From: a candidate division TA06 bacterium
GTDB lineage: Bacteria > Hydrothermota > DG-26 > E44-bin18
Direction of reading: 5' to 3'
Assembly (NCBI GenBank): GCA_004376575.1
Contig: SOJN01000010.1
Span: forward strand, 1-64,000
Length of the DNA stretch: 64,000 nucleotides
The first letter of the stretch is position 1; every line of letters begins with the position of its first letter. Of this stretch, positions 28,790-36,574 are shown piece after piece. The notes beneath the pieces were generated by a model that did no database searches, was not told the DNA's origin, and saw nothing but the letters and a program-made list of their open reading frames with translations. The position numbers and the translations under genes are program-made.

Positions 28790-29572
28790 ATGATAAAAGA
28801 CTCTTCTGAGTTCAAGACTATCCGGTATGAAAAGGGCGAACCTGCAACTCGAACAGATATGGTCCCGAGAGAGTCATCAATCGATATCTATCTTTGTGGG
28901 ACAAGACTCGTCACTCTTCAGGCGTCGCCGAATCAGTTGATCGAACTGGCGGTTGGCTTCCTTCTTTCCGAGGGGTTGCTTGAGACGCTCTCTGAATATG
29001 AGACTGCATCGATTGATGCTGAAAGCAAAGAAGTAAGGGTGGAGGCAAAGAACCGGTCAAAGGTCCTTTCCAGACTCCTCGACAAGGGAGATGTCATAAG
29101 AACGTCAGGTTGTAGCAGGGGTATGAGCTTTGGCGGGTATGACATGATAGGAAAGGTGAACTCTGACCTCTCTGTCTCAACGGAGAAGATCAAGACGATG
29201 ACCAGAGAGATGCTCAAGGCAGCGGATCTCCACAACGCGTGTGGAGGCGTTCACTGTTCTGCACTGGTCAAAGGCTCAGAGGTCATCTCCATGAGTGAGG
29301 ACATTGGCAGGCACAACACGATCGACAAGATAGTTGGGCAATGTTCCTTAAAGGGCATTGACATGTCAGAAGGTTTCCTCCTGACCACAGGAAGGATATC
29401 CTCTGAAATGGTCGCCAAATGTGCGAGGTCCAGAATTCCAGTTATCGCCTCCATGACCTCGCCCACAGATCTGGCTATCCGCATTGCAGACAAGCTGGGT
29501 GTGACAGTTGTGGGATATGTCCGGGGAAACAGAATAACCGTCTACACTCACGCGGATAGGATAACGAACTAA
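28790..29572 (+). CDS. fdhD: Formate dehydrogenase accessory sulfurtransferase FdhD
   Basis: A 260-residue FdhD, which passes sulfur from a cysteine desulfurase to the bisMGD of FdhA and is essential for activity. Diagnostic segments: LAVGFLLSEGLL (as ELAVGFLLSEG), THNACGGVHCSAL region (NACGGVHCSAL), SEDIGRHNTIDKIVG and LTTGRISSEMV. The loop that in E. coli holds the CxxC pair reads TSGCSRGMSF, with only the first Cys. ATG; the upstream spacing is 41 bp. Confidence 0.93.
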   Translation: MIKDSSEFKTIRYEKGEPATRTDMVPRESSIDIYLCGTRLVTLQASPNQLIELAVGFLLSEGLLETLSEYETASIDAESKEVRVEAKNRSKVLSRLLDKGDVIRTSGCSRGMSFGGYDMIGKVNSDLSVSTEKIKTMTREMLKAADLHNACGGVHCSALVKGSEVISMSEDIGRHNTIDKIVGQCSLKGIDMSEGFLLTTGRISSEMVAKCARSRIPVIASMTSPTDLAIRIADKLGVTVVGYVRGNRITVYTHADRITN

Positions 29573-29575
29573 CAT

Positions 29576-29765
29576 GAGGTACGAAGAACGAACGAAATAG
29601 GGCCACGCCATCGGAGAGGGCATGAGGCATATTTCGTCCTTCGTCGGCATATGCCGACGGAGGAGAGTGAAAAACGAAGGACGGCGGAAGGTGAAGAATT
29701 TCGGAATTTCGAAGGTAGGCAGGGAGAGATGGGAATTTCGATGGGGTTTGGAGGTGCAAGGAGTG
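29576..29765. repeat. Repeat block interrupting the fdhD-mobA operon
   Basis: Contains an ATTTCG hairpin element (29593-29636), a CGTCGGCATATGCCGACGG palindrome (about 29641-29660) and an AATTTCGGAATTTCGAAGG block similar to text near 45440, 47710 and 51450. The block separates fdhD from mobA. Confidence 0.75.
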
Positions 29766-29769
29766 GAGA

Positions 29770-30372
29770 GTGGAAGCATTCGTACTGGCTGGCGGAGAAA
29801 GCAAAAGGTTTGGGTCCAATAAGGCTCTCTACAGGGTTGGCGACGAGACTCTGCTTGAGATACTGTTTAGAAGGATGTCCGATCTCTTCGATAAAGTTCG
29901 AGTACTGACAAAAGACAGCAGTCTGTTCAAGGGTTTGGACTTCGAAGTCCTGGATGACGTGAGAGAAGAGTGCTGTCCACTCTCGGGCATCTATTCAGGG
30001 CTGAGGTATCTCAGAAACGGGAAGGCGTTCTTTCTGGCTTGCGATTTGCCGCTTGTGCAGAGCAGGCTGGTCAACCATATTGTGGAGCAGAGCCAGGGGT
30101 TCGATGCCGCTGTGCCCCGGACTGCCATGGGATTTGAACCTCTTTGTGCGGTGTATGATGTCGCTTGTTTGGACGCTATCGAGGACCAATTTGTTTCCGG
30201 GAATCTGAGGGTTGTTTCGTTTTTGAATAATGTGAAGACAAAAGTAGTTGAAGAAGATGAACTGAAGAGGTATGACAAAAAGCTGGTTTCTTTTGTTAAT
30301 GTCAATACTCCTGATACTCTGGGTATGGTCCTTGAACTGCTAGCCAGAGAGAAAGGAAGACGATGCTCATAG
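29770..30372 (+). CDS. mobA: Molybdenum cofactor guanylyltransferase MobA
   Basis: A 200-residue nucleotidyltransferase that adds GMP to molybdopterin to form MGD, the cofactor used by FdhA. The GTP-binding start is FVLAGGESKRFGSNKAL, with LACDLPLV as the metal-binding Asp loop and FVNVNTPDTL near the end. Start is GTG with AAGGAG upstream. It overlaps moaA by 10 bp. Confidence 0.93.
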   Translation: MEAFVLAGGESKRFGSNKALYRVGDETLLEILFRRMSDLFDKVRVLTKDSSLFKGLDFEVLDDVREECCPLSGIYSGLRYLRNGKAFFLACDLPLVQSRLVNHIVEQSQGFDAAVPRTAMGFEPLCAVYDVACLDAIEDQFVSGNLRVVSFLNNVKTKVVEEDELKRYDKKLVSFVNVNTPDTLGMVLELLAREKGRRCS

Positions 30373-31337
30373 ACTACTGCGGAAGAAAGGTCGATTACCT
30401 CAGACTCTCCGTCACAGACAGATGCAACTTGAGTTGCACATATTGTTCTCCCGGACATATCGAATGGCAGAGGAGGGGCGAGATTCTCTCCTATGAGGAA
30501 ATGGTGACGCTTATCGACATTACTGCATCAATGGGTATCAAGAGGGTCCGCTTAACCGGTGGTGAACCTCTGCTGAGAAGAGATTTCGTTTCTTTCGTAG
30601 AGCAGATAAGAGCACTCGACAGGCCGCTTGACCTTTGCTTGACGACAAATGGTATTCTCCTCCCTGACCTTGCAGGAGAGCTGTTGCGGGCAGGGGTCAC
30701 AAGAGTGAATATTAGCCTCGATACTCTTGATGAGGCAAAGTATGAGAGGATCACGGGCTCGAAGGCGCATAAAAAGGTCCTGAACGGCATCGAGGTTGCC
30801 CTGCGCCTTGGGTTCGATTCTGTGAAGGTCAACGTCGTTTTGATCAAAGGTTTGAATGATGATGAGATAGATTCCTTTGTCCGCATGGCTGAATTCAGGC
30901 CCCTTACCGTAAGGTTCATAGAGTTCATGCCCGCTGGACTTGCCGATTGGAACATAGACAGACTAATGCCGTCCCGAGAGATCCTCGAGAGATTCAAGAG
31001 GAGATACGGTGATATTGAACAGGTGAAGGCCGACGGGGGCGGTCCATCTCTCGACTACCGATTTCCAGGGATGGTGGGTAAGGTAGGTTTCATATCGTCC
31101 GTTACGGAACCTTCTTGTGAAATGTGCAATAGGTTGAGAGTCACTGCTGAAGGTAGGCTTAGACCCTGTCTTTTTTCTGAGATCGAGTTTGACATCAAGA
31201 CGGCGCTCAGGACGACCAATGCCAGAGATGAAGTGAAGATGGTGATACTTGATGCGCTCCGTGCCAAGCCGGAAGGCCACTTACCGTTGGGTTCGTGTCG
31301 GCGGACGGAGACGCCCATGGCGCAGATAGGCGGTTGA
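30363..31337 (+). CDS. moaA: GTP 3',8-cyclase MoaA
   Basis: A 324-residue radical SAM enzyme for the first step of molybdopterin synthesis (GTP to 3',8-cyclo-GTP, then cPMP with MoaC). The N-terminal SAM cluster is C21-x3-C25-x2-C28 (CNLSCTYC). The C-terminal GTP-binding cluster is CEMCNRLRVTAEGRLRPC. The protein ends in the characteristic GG (MAQIGG). The start overlaps mobA. moaC, moaD and moaE are not in this window. Confidence 0.96.
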   Translation: MLIDYCGRKVDYLRLSVTDRCNLSCTYCSPGHIEWQRRGEILSYEEMVTLIDITASMGIKRVRLTGGEPLLRRDFVSFVEQIRALDRPLDLCLTTNGILLPDLAGELLRAGVTRVNISLDTLDEAKYERITGSKAHKKVLNGIEVALRLGFDSVKVNVVLIKGLNDDEIDSFVRMAEFRPLTVRFIEFMPAGLADWNIDRLMPSREILERFKRRYGDIEQVKADGGGPSLDYRFPGMVGKVGFISSVTEPSCEMCNRLRVTAEGRLRPCLFSEIEFDIKTALRTTNARDEVKMVILDALRAKPEGHLPLGSCRRTETPMAQIGG

Positions 31338-31351
31338 CCCTCCGCTGACGC

Positions 31352-31446
31352 TTCGGGAAGTACAAGGAACGAAGTACAAAGGTCGAAGTACGAGGAGACA
31401 GGCAACTGCCTCCTCTTTGTACTTTGCTCCTCGAACTTCGTACTTT
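31352..31446. repeat. Long imperfect hairpin between convergent moaA and prenyltransferase genes
   Basis: Multiple AAGTAC/GTACTT units (GAACGAAGTACAAAGG on the left, CTCGAACTTCGTACTTT on the right) surround an inner GAGGAG...CTCCTC stem with CAG-GCAA-CTG at the tip. It can fold in either direction and probably serves as a bidirectional terminator. GTACTTCG-type text recurs at 36460, 50462 and 51310. Confidence 0.6.
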
Positions 31447-32587
31447 AGTTGCGCATTGTCTTTAACAGAAGCTTTGACAGGGAAAGAACCGCAAAGGCAG
31501 TAACAGCCACTGACACGACAGCTCCTGCGATGTACAACAGGAGGGAAGTCCCTTGCACATGATATAGAAAGAAGCTTCCAAGAGCGCCAAGGAGATTGGA
31601 AGCCCCAACAATGTAATCCTGGAGAGACTTCCTTAAGAAAATATCAACTACGATCGCCCCGAACACAAATATCAGGTACATTGAAGCGACGTTGAAGGCT
31701 CCCATTGACCTTGCCTTGTTTGTTGGATCTTTCACCAGGGCAATCGTTGACAGAAGGGCTACTACTCCCATGGGAAGAGCTATGACCAGATAGAGCCAGC
31801 CAAGGTCGACCATAAAGAAGAGAGCCGCCGATACTACGAACATGACGAGCGTGAACCAGAAACCCATCCATGCCGCTGCAACGGGTGTGGGGTAGAAGAA
31901 AAATGCCTTCTTCTCAGTTATCAGTCCTCCATCCTTGGTTCTTATTGGATGAGAAGGTGAGTGGACCATTATGTGAGCGGACTGCCAGATAATCGCCGTC
32001 ACAGCAAGAACCCATGGTATCGGACTGGTAAACAGTGTCTCTGGAGAGAAGGCAGCCCAACCCCCTAGTGGAAACAGCGCGATAATAAAGGGGAGCGATA
32101 GGTATCCCACGACGTCCCGGAGGAACATTGTGTATACAATGCCAAGGGCAAGTGCTATACACAGAACTGTCGTTGCGAGAGCGTTGAACGTAAACCACAC
32201 AACTGCAATTGACATTGCCATAAGGATCAGACTGTATATCAGTGCAAGGCCTGAGTGAATTCTTGCTGTGGGTATTGGCCTGTCTGGCCATACGTCCAGG
32301 TCCCTCATCCTGTCCCACCAGTCGTTGAATGTGTGTATGCCTGCCGTTGCTATGCATGCAGCAGCAGAGCCCAGGATAACCAGAAGCAGATGAGGCATCC
32401 TGCCGTTTGCCAGTATGGCGCCGGCGCCAGTAATAGGAGGCGCCATGGTCAGTAAGAACGGCCTTGTTATCTCGAAATAACTGAAGACTCGTTCAAAGAA
32501 TGAATACCTTTCCTTTCTGCCAATTCCTCCGTGGCCCATCAGTCCTCTTAGCAGTGGCCCGGCGTGTTCCGCGATTACAGTTCCCAA
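31445..32587 (-). CDS. UbiA-superfamily prenyltransferase
   Basis: A 380-residue integral membrane protein with about nine hydrophobic segments. FNDWWDRMRDLDVWPDRPIPT matches the first Asp-rich (NDxxDxxxD) motif and following RPI of UbiA enzymes, which prenylate quinone, heme or lipid precursors. I cannot find the usual second DxxxD motif, and the protein is about 90 residues longer than UbiA or MenA. The start is uncertain: TTG is used here and ATG at 32539 is possible. A perfect AAGGAGG (32624-32630) sits six bases before an in-frame ACG. Location beside the formate dehydrogenase genes suggests a quinone role, but this is inference. Confidence 0.75.
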   Translation of the reverse strand: MGTVIAEHAGPLLRGLMGHGGIGRKERYSFFERVFSYFEITRPFLLTMAPPITGAGAILANGRMPHLLLVILGSAAACIATAGIHTFNDWWDRMRDLDVWPDRPIPTARIHSGLALIYSLILMAMSIAVVWFTFNALATTVLCIALALGIVYTMFLRDVVGYLSLPFIIALFPLGGWAAFSPETLFTSPIPWVLAVTAIIWQSAHIMVHSPSHPIRTKDGGLITEKKAFFFYPTPVAAAWMGFWFTLVMFVVSAALFFMVDLGWLYLVIALPMGVVALLSTIALVKDPTNKARSMGAFNVASMYLIFVFGAIVVDIFLRKSLQDYIVGASNLLGALGSFFLYHVQGTSLLLYIAGAVVSVAVTAFAVLSLSKLLLKTMRN

Positions 32588-32640
32588 TGAATCTTCCGTT
32601 TCCCCTTGAAATGCCGTAGCAACCCTCCTTTTGCAGATTA

Positions 32641-32669
32641 CTTATATCAGACAATCTACAGATTGTCCA
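32641..32669 (-). promoter_or_regulatory. Prenyltransferase promoter with an embedded operator palindrome
   Basis: Minus-strand TGGACA (32664-32669), a 17-bp spacer and TATAAG (32641-32646). Between and overlapping the boxes is a perfect palindrome, GACAATCT-AC-AGATTGTC (32650-32667), ideally placed for a repressor. Confidence 0.6.
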
Positions 32670-32784
32670 CCAATCATTGGCTCGCGGGCCAGTGTCGCCT
32701 CATACGCCAATGGACCCGGAGTCCAGGCCCAACTCAAACCCCAAAAGCCCTTTTTCCTTGAATTTGGGATTGAGGAAGCGTAAA

Positions 32785-33237
32785 ATGAAGACGATGAAAC
32801 CAAAGATTGTATCTGTCAACACAAGCAAAGAGAAGGGCACGCGGAAACACAAAGTTCCATGTGTTCTCCTGAAGGTCGATTGTGGTGTGGAAGGAGATGC
32901 GCACGCAGGCACACGGAACAGGCAGGTCTCTCTTCTGGCACTCGAGTCCATTGAGAAGATGAGGAAGAAGGGGGCGAATGTGGGCCCCGGAGACTTTGCT
33001 GAAAATGTGACCACACAAGGAATAGACCTGGTTTCGCTTTCTGTCGGCACCAGACTGAGGATAGGGGAGACTGTTGTGGAGGTGACTCAGATAGGGAAAG
33101 AGTGCCACAGCGGATGTGAGATTCGTGAAATCGTCGGCGATTGTGTTATGCCCAGGGAAGGGATATTTGCCAGAGTTCTGAAAGGGGGAGAGATCAGGTC
33201 CGGGAACGAAATACTAAAAGAGAGAGCAGAGGGGTGA
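32785..33237 (+). CDS. MOSC domain protein
   Basis: A 150-residue stand-alone MOSC domain; relatives carry sulfur or bind molybdenum cofactor. GVEGDAHAG, RQVSLLALESI, GDFAENVTTQGIDL and QIGKECHSGCEI...CVMPREGIFARV are characteristic, including the conserved Cys that could carry a persulfide. Start at MKTMKPKIV with GAGGAAG upstream, not at an in-frame ATG 36 codons earlier. mogA follows one base after the stop. Confidence 0.9.
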   Translation: MKTMKPKIVSVNTSKEKGTRKHKVPCVLLKVDCGVEGDAHAGTRNRQVSLLALESIEKMRKKGANVGPGDFAENVTTQGIDLVSLSVGTRLRIGETVVEVTQIGKECHSGCEIREIVGDCVMPREGIFARVLKGGEIRSGNEILKERAEG

Positions 33238-33238
33238 G

Positions 33239-33727
33239 ATGAAAGTCGCGATACTTACAGTGAGCGATAAAGGCTCCAGAGGAGAAAGGGAAGACCTGAG
33301 CGGAGCGGCCATCAATGAGTGGGTTGAAAGAATGAGGGGCGAGGTTGTCAAGCATGAGGTGGTCCCGGATGAGCCCAAGTCCATAATAGAGAAGCTCAAA
33401 GACTACTGTGACGTTCTTGGAGTTGACCTCGTATTCACGACTGGCGGTACAGGATTCTCCCCAAGGGATAACACTCCAGAGGCTACGGCAGCGGTCATAG
33501 AGAAACTGGCTCCGGGCGTCTCGGAAGCTATAAGGGCGGAAGGGTTAAAGAACACGCCTATGGCCATGCTTTCCAGAGCAATTGCAGGGATAAGGCGGTG
33601 TACGCTGATAGTCAACCTTCCGGGAAGCAGAAGGGGAGTTGTTGAATCGCTAGTTGCCATTGAACCAGTAATCGAACACGCTGTTGAGATTCTGAAGGGT
33701 GAGGGAGGGGAGTGCGCGCCTGAGTGA
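33239..33727 (+). CDS. mogA: Molybdopterin adenylyltransferase (MogA/MoaB family)
   Basis: A 162-residue enzyme that adenylylates molybdopterin before molybdenum insertion. FTTGGTGFSPRDNTPEAT is the diagnostic nucleotide/MPT-binding loop, with VNLPGSRRGVVESL near the end. Coupled to the MOSC gene. It completes the Moco genes of this island; moeA and molybdate transport genes are absent from the window. Confidence 0.92.
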   Translation: MKVAILTVSDKGSRGEREDLSGAAINEWVERMRGEVVKHEVVPDEPKSIIEKLKDYCDVLGVDLVFTTGGTGFSPRDNTPEATAAVIEKLAPGVSEAIRAEGLKNTPMAMLSRAIAGIRRCTLIVNLPGSRRGVVESLVAIEPVIEHAVEILKGEGGECAPE

Positions 33728-33766
33728 CCGTCTGACCCTATTTCACACTCTGACCGATTTTCCAGA

Positions 33767-35446
33767 ATGGCACAAATAGTCATCCTTCCAGATGAGCTTG
33801 TTTCCAAGATTGCAGCGGGGGAAGTGGTTGAGCGGCCCGCTTCAGTCGTAAAGGAGTTAATAGAAAACTCCCTGGACGCAGGAGCAAAAAGAATAGTCTG
33901 CGAAATGGAAAACGGAGGCAAGAGGCTAATACGTGTATCCGACGACGGCTCTGGTATGACGCACGAAGATGCTCTGCTTGCAATAAGGTCTCACGCAACC
34001 AGCAAGCTAACATCAAGCGGCGATTTGCTCAGCATCGCCAGTTTCGGATTCAGAGGTGAGGCACTTCCTTCAATTGCTTCAATCTCGAAGATGGAAATCG
34101 TGACCAGAACAAAAGATGATGTGGCAGGCACAAGGGTCGCAGTAGCCGGGGGTGAGGTGAAAGAAGCAACCGAAGCCGGTTGCCCCGTGGGGACGTCTGT
34201 AACAGTGAGAGACCTCTTCTACAATGTCCCGGCCAGGAGGAAATTCCTGAGGACCACTCAAACTGAGCTCTACCACGTGGTCAATGCGGTCACATCTCTT
34301 GCTCTTTCCAGTCCTGAAGTGGCCTTCTCGATGACACACGATGGTCACAGCCTTTTTGAATTCCCCTTTTCTTCCTCTGTCAAAGACAGAGTTCTTTCTG
34401 TTTTCGGACTGGGATTCGTGAAATCCACTTTGGAGGTGAGCAGCGAAAGCCCTCTGGCCAGGATCTATGGTTTTGTATCCACACCGGAAACCCTTAGCTC
34501 GGCAAGAACCAGGCAGTTCATCTTCGTGAACAAGAGGCCAGTGAGCAGCCGTTCTCTGGTGCACGCTGTCTATGAAGGTTTTGGACTGGAAGGCAGAACC
34601 AGGCACCCGGCTTTTCTCCTTCTTCTTGAAATCGATTCTGGGAGTGTTGATGTGAATGTTCATCCGACCAAGAGGGAAATACGCATGACGAATGAAAGAG
34701 CAATACACGACCTCGTAGCCCAGACTATAAGGGATGCTTTGCATGCGAGTCCCGAGATTCAAGAGAAGACTGAGCCAACATATATGAGGCCCAGACTTGA
34801 CGGGAAGCAGGGAGCTTTTTGGGGAGTTCAGGAATCTTTTGTCGGATACAGAGGGGAAGGCTTGGAGGCCGAGGAACGGGAGCAGTTGTTCATACCGGAG
34901 TTCTGGCAGTTGCACAGAACATATATCATTGCTCAGACAAAGACGGGTATGATCGTAGTTGACCAGCACACCGCCCACGAGAGGATTCTATACGAGGAGA
35001 TACTAAAGAATGAAAAAGGTTCAGAGTCACAGCAACTCCTCTTCCCAAGACCTGTTGAACTTTCACCTCAGCAGTCTGTCCTTGTGGAAGAGAAGATGGA
35101 TGAAATAGCCAGGCTGGGGTTTGAAGTAAAAAAGTTCAGCGGAAACACTTTCGTGGTTGAGGCTGTCCCAGCATACCTTGAACATTACAGAGATGAAACA
35201 TTCGCGGAGTTCATTCAGGAGATGTACGAAGCAGGAAAATCCAAGACGGAGAGTTTTGATGAGATGGCAAAGATGCTCGCTTGCAAAGCCGCAGTCAAGG
35301 CAGGGCAGTCACTGACGCCGGAAGAGATGAACTCACTTCTGGACAGGCTTTTTGCCACCAAGGTTCCCTTTTTCTGTCCACACGGCAGGCCAACGGTCAT
35401 CAGGATGAGTCTTGAGGAGCTGGGAAGGAGGTTCGGACGCATTTGA
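33767..35446 (+). CDS. mutL: DNA mismatch repair protein MutL
   Basis: A 559-residue MutL. The GHKL ATPase motifs are ELIENSLDAGA, DDGSGM and SFGFRGEALPSI. The C-terminal domain holds an endonuclease-type motif, VVDQHTAHERILYEE (DQHA-x2-E-x4-E with A changed to T), plus ACKAAVKAG and CPHGRP, so it should be a nicking MutL as in bacteria lacking MutH. The linker is short. mutS is not in the window. It overlaps miaA by four bases, the usual mutL-miaA order. Confidence 0.96.
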   Translation: MAQIVILPDELVSKIAAGEVVERPASVVKELIENSLDAGAKRIVCEMENGGKRLIRVSDDGSGMTHEDALLAIRSHATSKLTSSGDLLSIASFGFRGEALPSIASISKMEIVTRTKDDVAGTRVAVAGGEVKEATEAGCPVGTSVTVRDLFYNVPARRKFLRTTQTELYHVVNAVTSLALSSPEVAFSMTHDGHSLFEFPFSSSVKDRVLSVFGLGFVKSTLEVSSESPLARIYGFVSTPETLSSARTRQFIFVNKRPVSSRSLVHAVYEGFGLEGRTRHPAFLLLLEIDSGSVDVNVHPTKREIRMTNERAIHDLVAQTIRDALHASPEIQEKTEPTYMRPRLDGKQGAFWGVQESFVGYRGEGLEAEEREQLFIPEFWQLHRTYIIAQTKTGMIVVDQHTAHERILYEEILKNEKGSESQQLLFPRPVELSPQQSVLVEEKMDEIARLGFEVKKFSGNTFVVEAVPAYLEHYRDETFAEFIQEMYEAGKSKTESFDEMAKMLACKAAVKAGQSLTPEEMNSLLDRLFATKVPFFCPHGRPTVIRMSLEELGRRFGRI

Positions 35447-36375
35447 CGCTTCCCGTTGTAATCGGCCCGACAGCGGTGGGAAAGACTACGCTTGCCATAG
35501 AGGTTGCCTCAAGAATAGGCGCAGAGATAGTGTCGGCAGATTCCAGGCAGGTCTACAGGTACATGGACATAGGCACTGCTAAGCCGACCGAGGATCAGCT
35601 CGGAAGAGTCAAGCACCATATGATCGACTTCATCGACCCGGATGAGCATTTTGGAGCAGGACAGTACGGTTCCAACGCAAAAGCAGCGGTCAAGTGTGTC
35701 ACTTCCAGCAATAAGATCCCTCTTGTTGTTGGAGGTTCAGGCCTTTATGTCCGCGCACTTGTGGAGGGTTTTTTCCCTGCTCCACCAGTGGATAGGAGAT
35801 TAAGAGAGAGAATCCTTGCGACGGCAGAAGAGAAGGGGACAGGATTTCTACATGAACGACTCAAGACTGTGGACCGTGAGGCAGCCGACAGAATCCACCC
35901 CAACGACCTTCAGCGTATTTCGAGAGCCCTGGAGGTTTTTGAGCAGACCAAAACGCCAATCTCTGAGCTTCAGAAAGGCAAGAAGGAAAACACGTTCAGG
36001 CCGCTCTACATTGGTCTTGCCAGAGAAAGGGGCCAGCTCTACGGAAGGACGGAGTCCAGGATTCTGAAAATGGTCCAGCTCGGATTCGTGGAAGAGGTGG
36101 AACGGCTTCTGGACATGGGATATTCTTCTTCATTAAACTCTTTCGGCGCAGTCGGCTATAGAGAGATGGCTGCACATCTGTCCAGGGAAATGACTCTTGA
36201 TCAGGCAATAGCAAAAACAAAGAAGAACACAAAGGCCTTTGCCAGAAGGCAGCTCGCATGGTTCAAGTCGCTCGAGAACGTCCATTGGATCGACCTCTCC
36301 TCTGACCAGGACGAAAAGAGGGCAGTTGATACGATGACGGCACTGATAAAGCAACGGTGCTCCTCAGGCGCATAA
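35443..36375 (+). CDS. miaA: tRNA dimethylallyltransferase MiaA
   Basis: A 310-residue enzyme that prenylates A37 of tRNAs reading UNN codons. P-loop GPTAVGKT near the N-terminus, then SADSRQVYRYMDIGTAKPT, HHMIDFIDPDEHFGAGQY, VVGGSGLYVRAL and AFARRQLAWF. The start is TTG within the mutL stop (TTGA). Confidence 0.96.
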   Translation: MTLPVVIGPTAVGKTTLAIEVASRIGAEIVSADSRQVYRYMDIGTAKPTEDQLGRVKHHMIDFIDPDEHFGAGQYGSNAKAAVKCVTSSNKIPLVVGGSGLYVRALVEGFFPAPPVDRRLRERILATAEEKGTGFLHERLKTVDREAADRIHPNDLQRISRALEVFEQTKTPISELQKGKKENTFRPLYIGLARERGQLYGRTESRILKMVQLGFVEEVERLLDMGYSSSLNSFGAVGYREMAAHLSREMTLDQAIAKTKKNTKAFARRQLAWFKSLENVHWIDLSSDQDEKRAVDTMTALIKQRCSSGA

Positions 36376-36504
36376 CCACAAAAGTCCAAAAGTCCATACC
36401 TGTCCCCATACGCATACGCGAAGGACAGATTCCTAAGTACTGAGTGCAAAAGAACTTGTACTTCGCACTTCGTACTTCGTCCTTCAGTGGCAAGTAGTTT
36501 GGCC
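36376..36504. repeat. GTACTTCG-type repeat spacer
   Basis: ACTTGTACTTCGCACTTCGTACTTCGTCCTTC text (36451-36484) of the same class as the moaA-downstream hairpin. No gene. Confidence 0.5.
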
Positions 36505-36532
36505 TTGCAGAAGCGGTTTGCCCAAGTATAAT
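36505..36532 (+). promoter_or_regulatory. Promoter of the DUF362/NapH-like operon
   Basis: TTGCAG (36505-36510), a 16-bp spacer and consensus TATAAT (36527-36532), 43 bp before the first start codon. Confidence 0.6.
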
Positions 36533-36574
36533 ATGAAAGAAGGTCAAGGCTCGGCCTAGGCCGGGGAGTCGCCG

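Noticed and set aside
34079-34978. 299-codon open frame on the minus strand
   Set aside because: Antisense to mutL, with no recognisable motifs.
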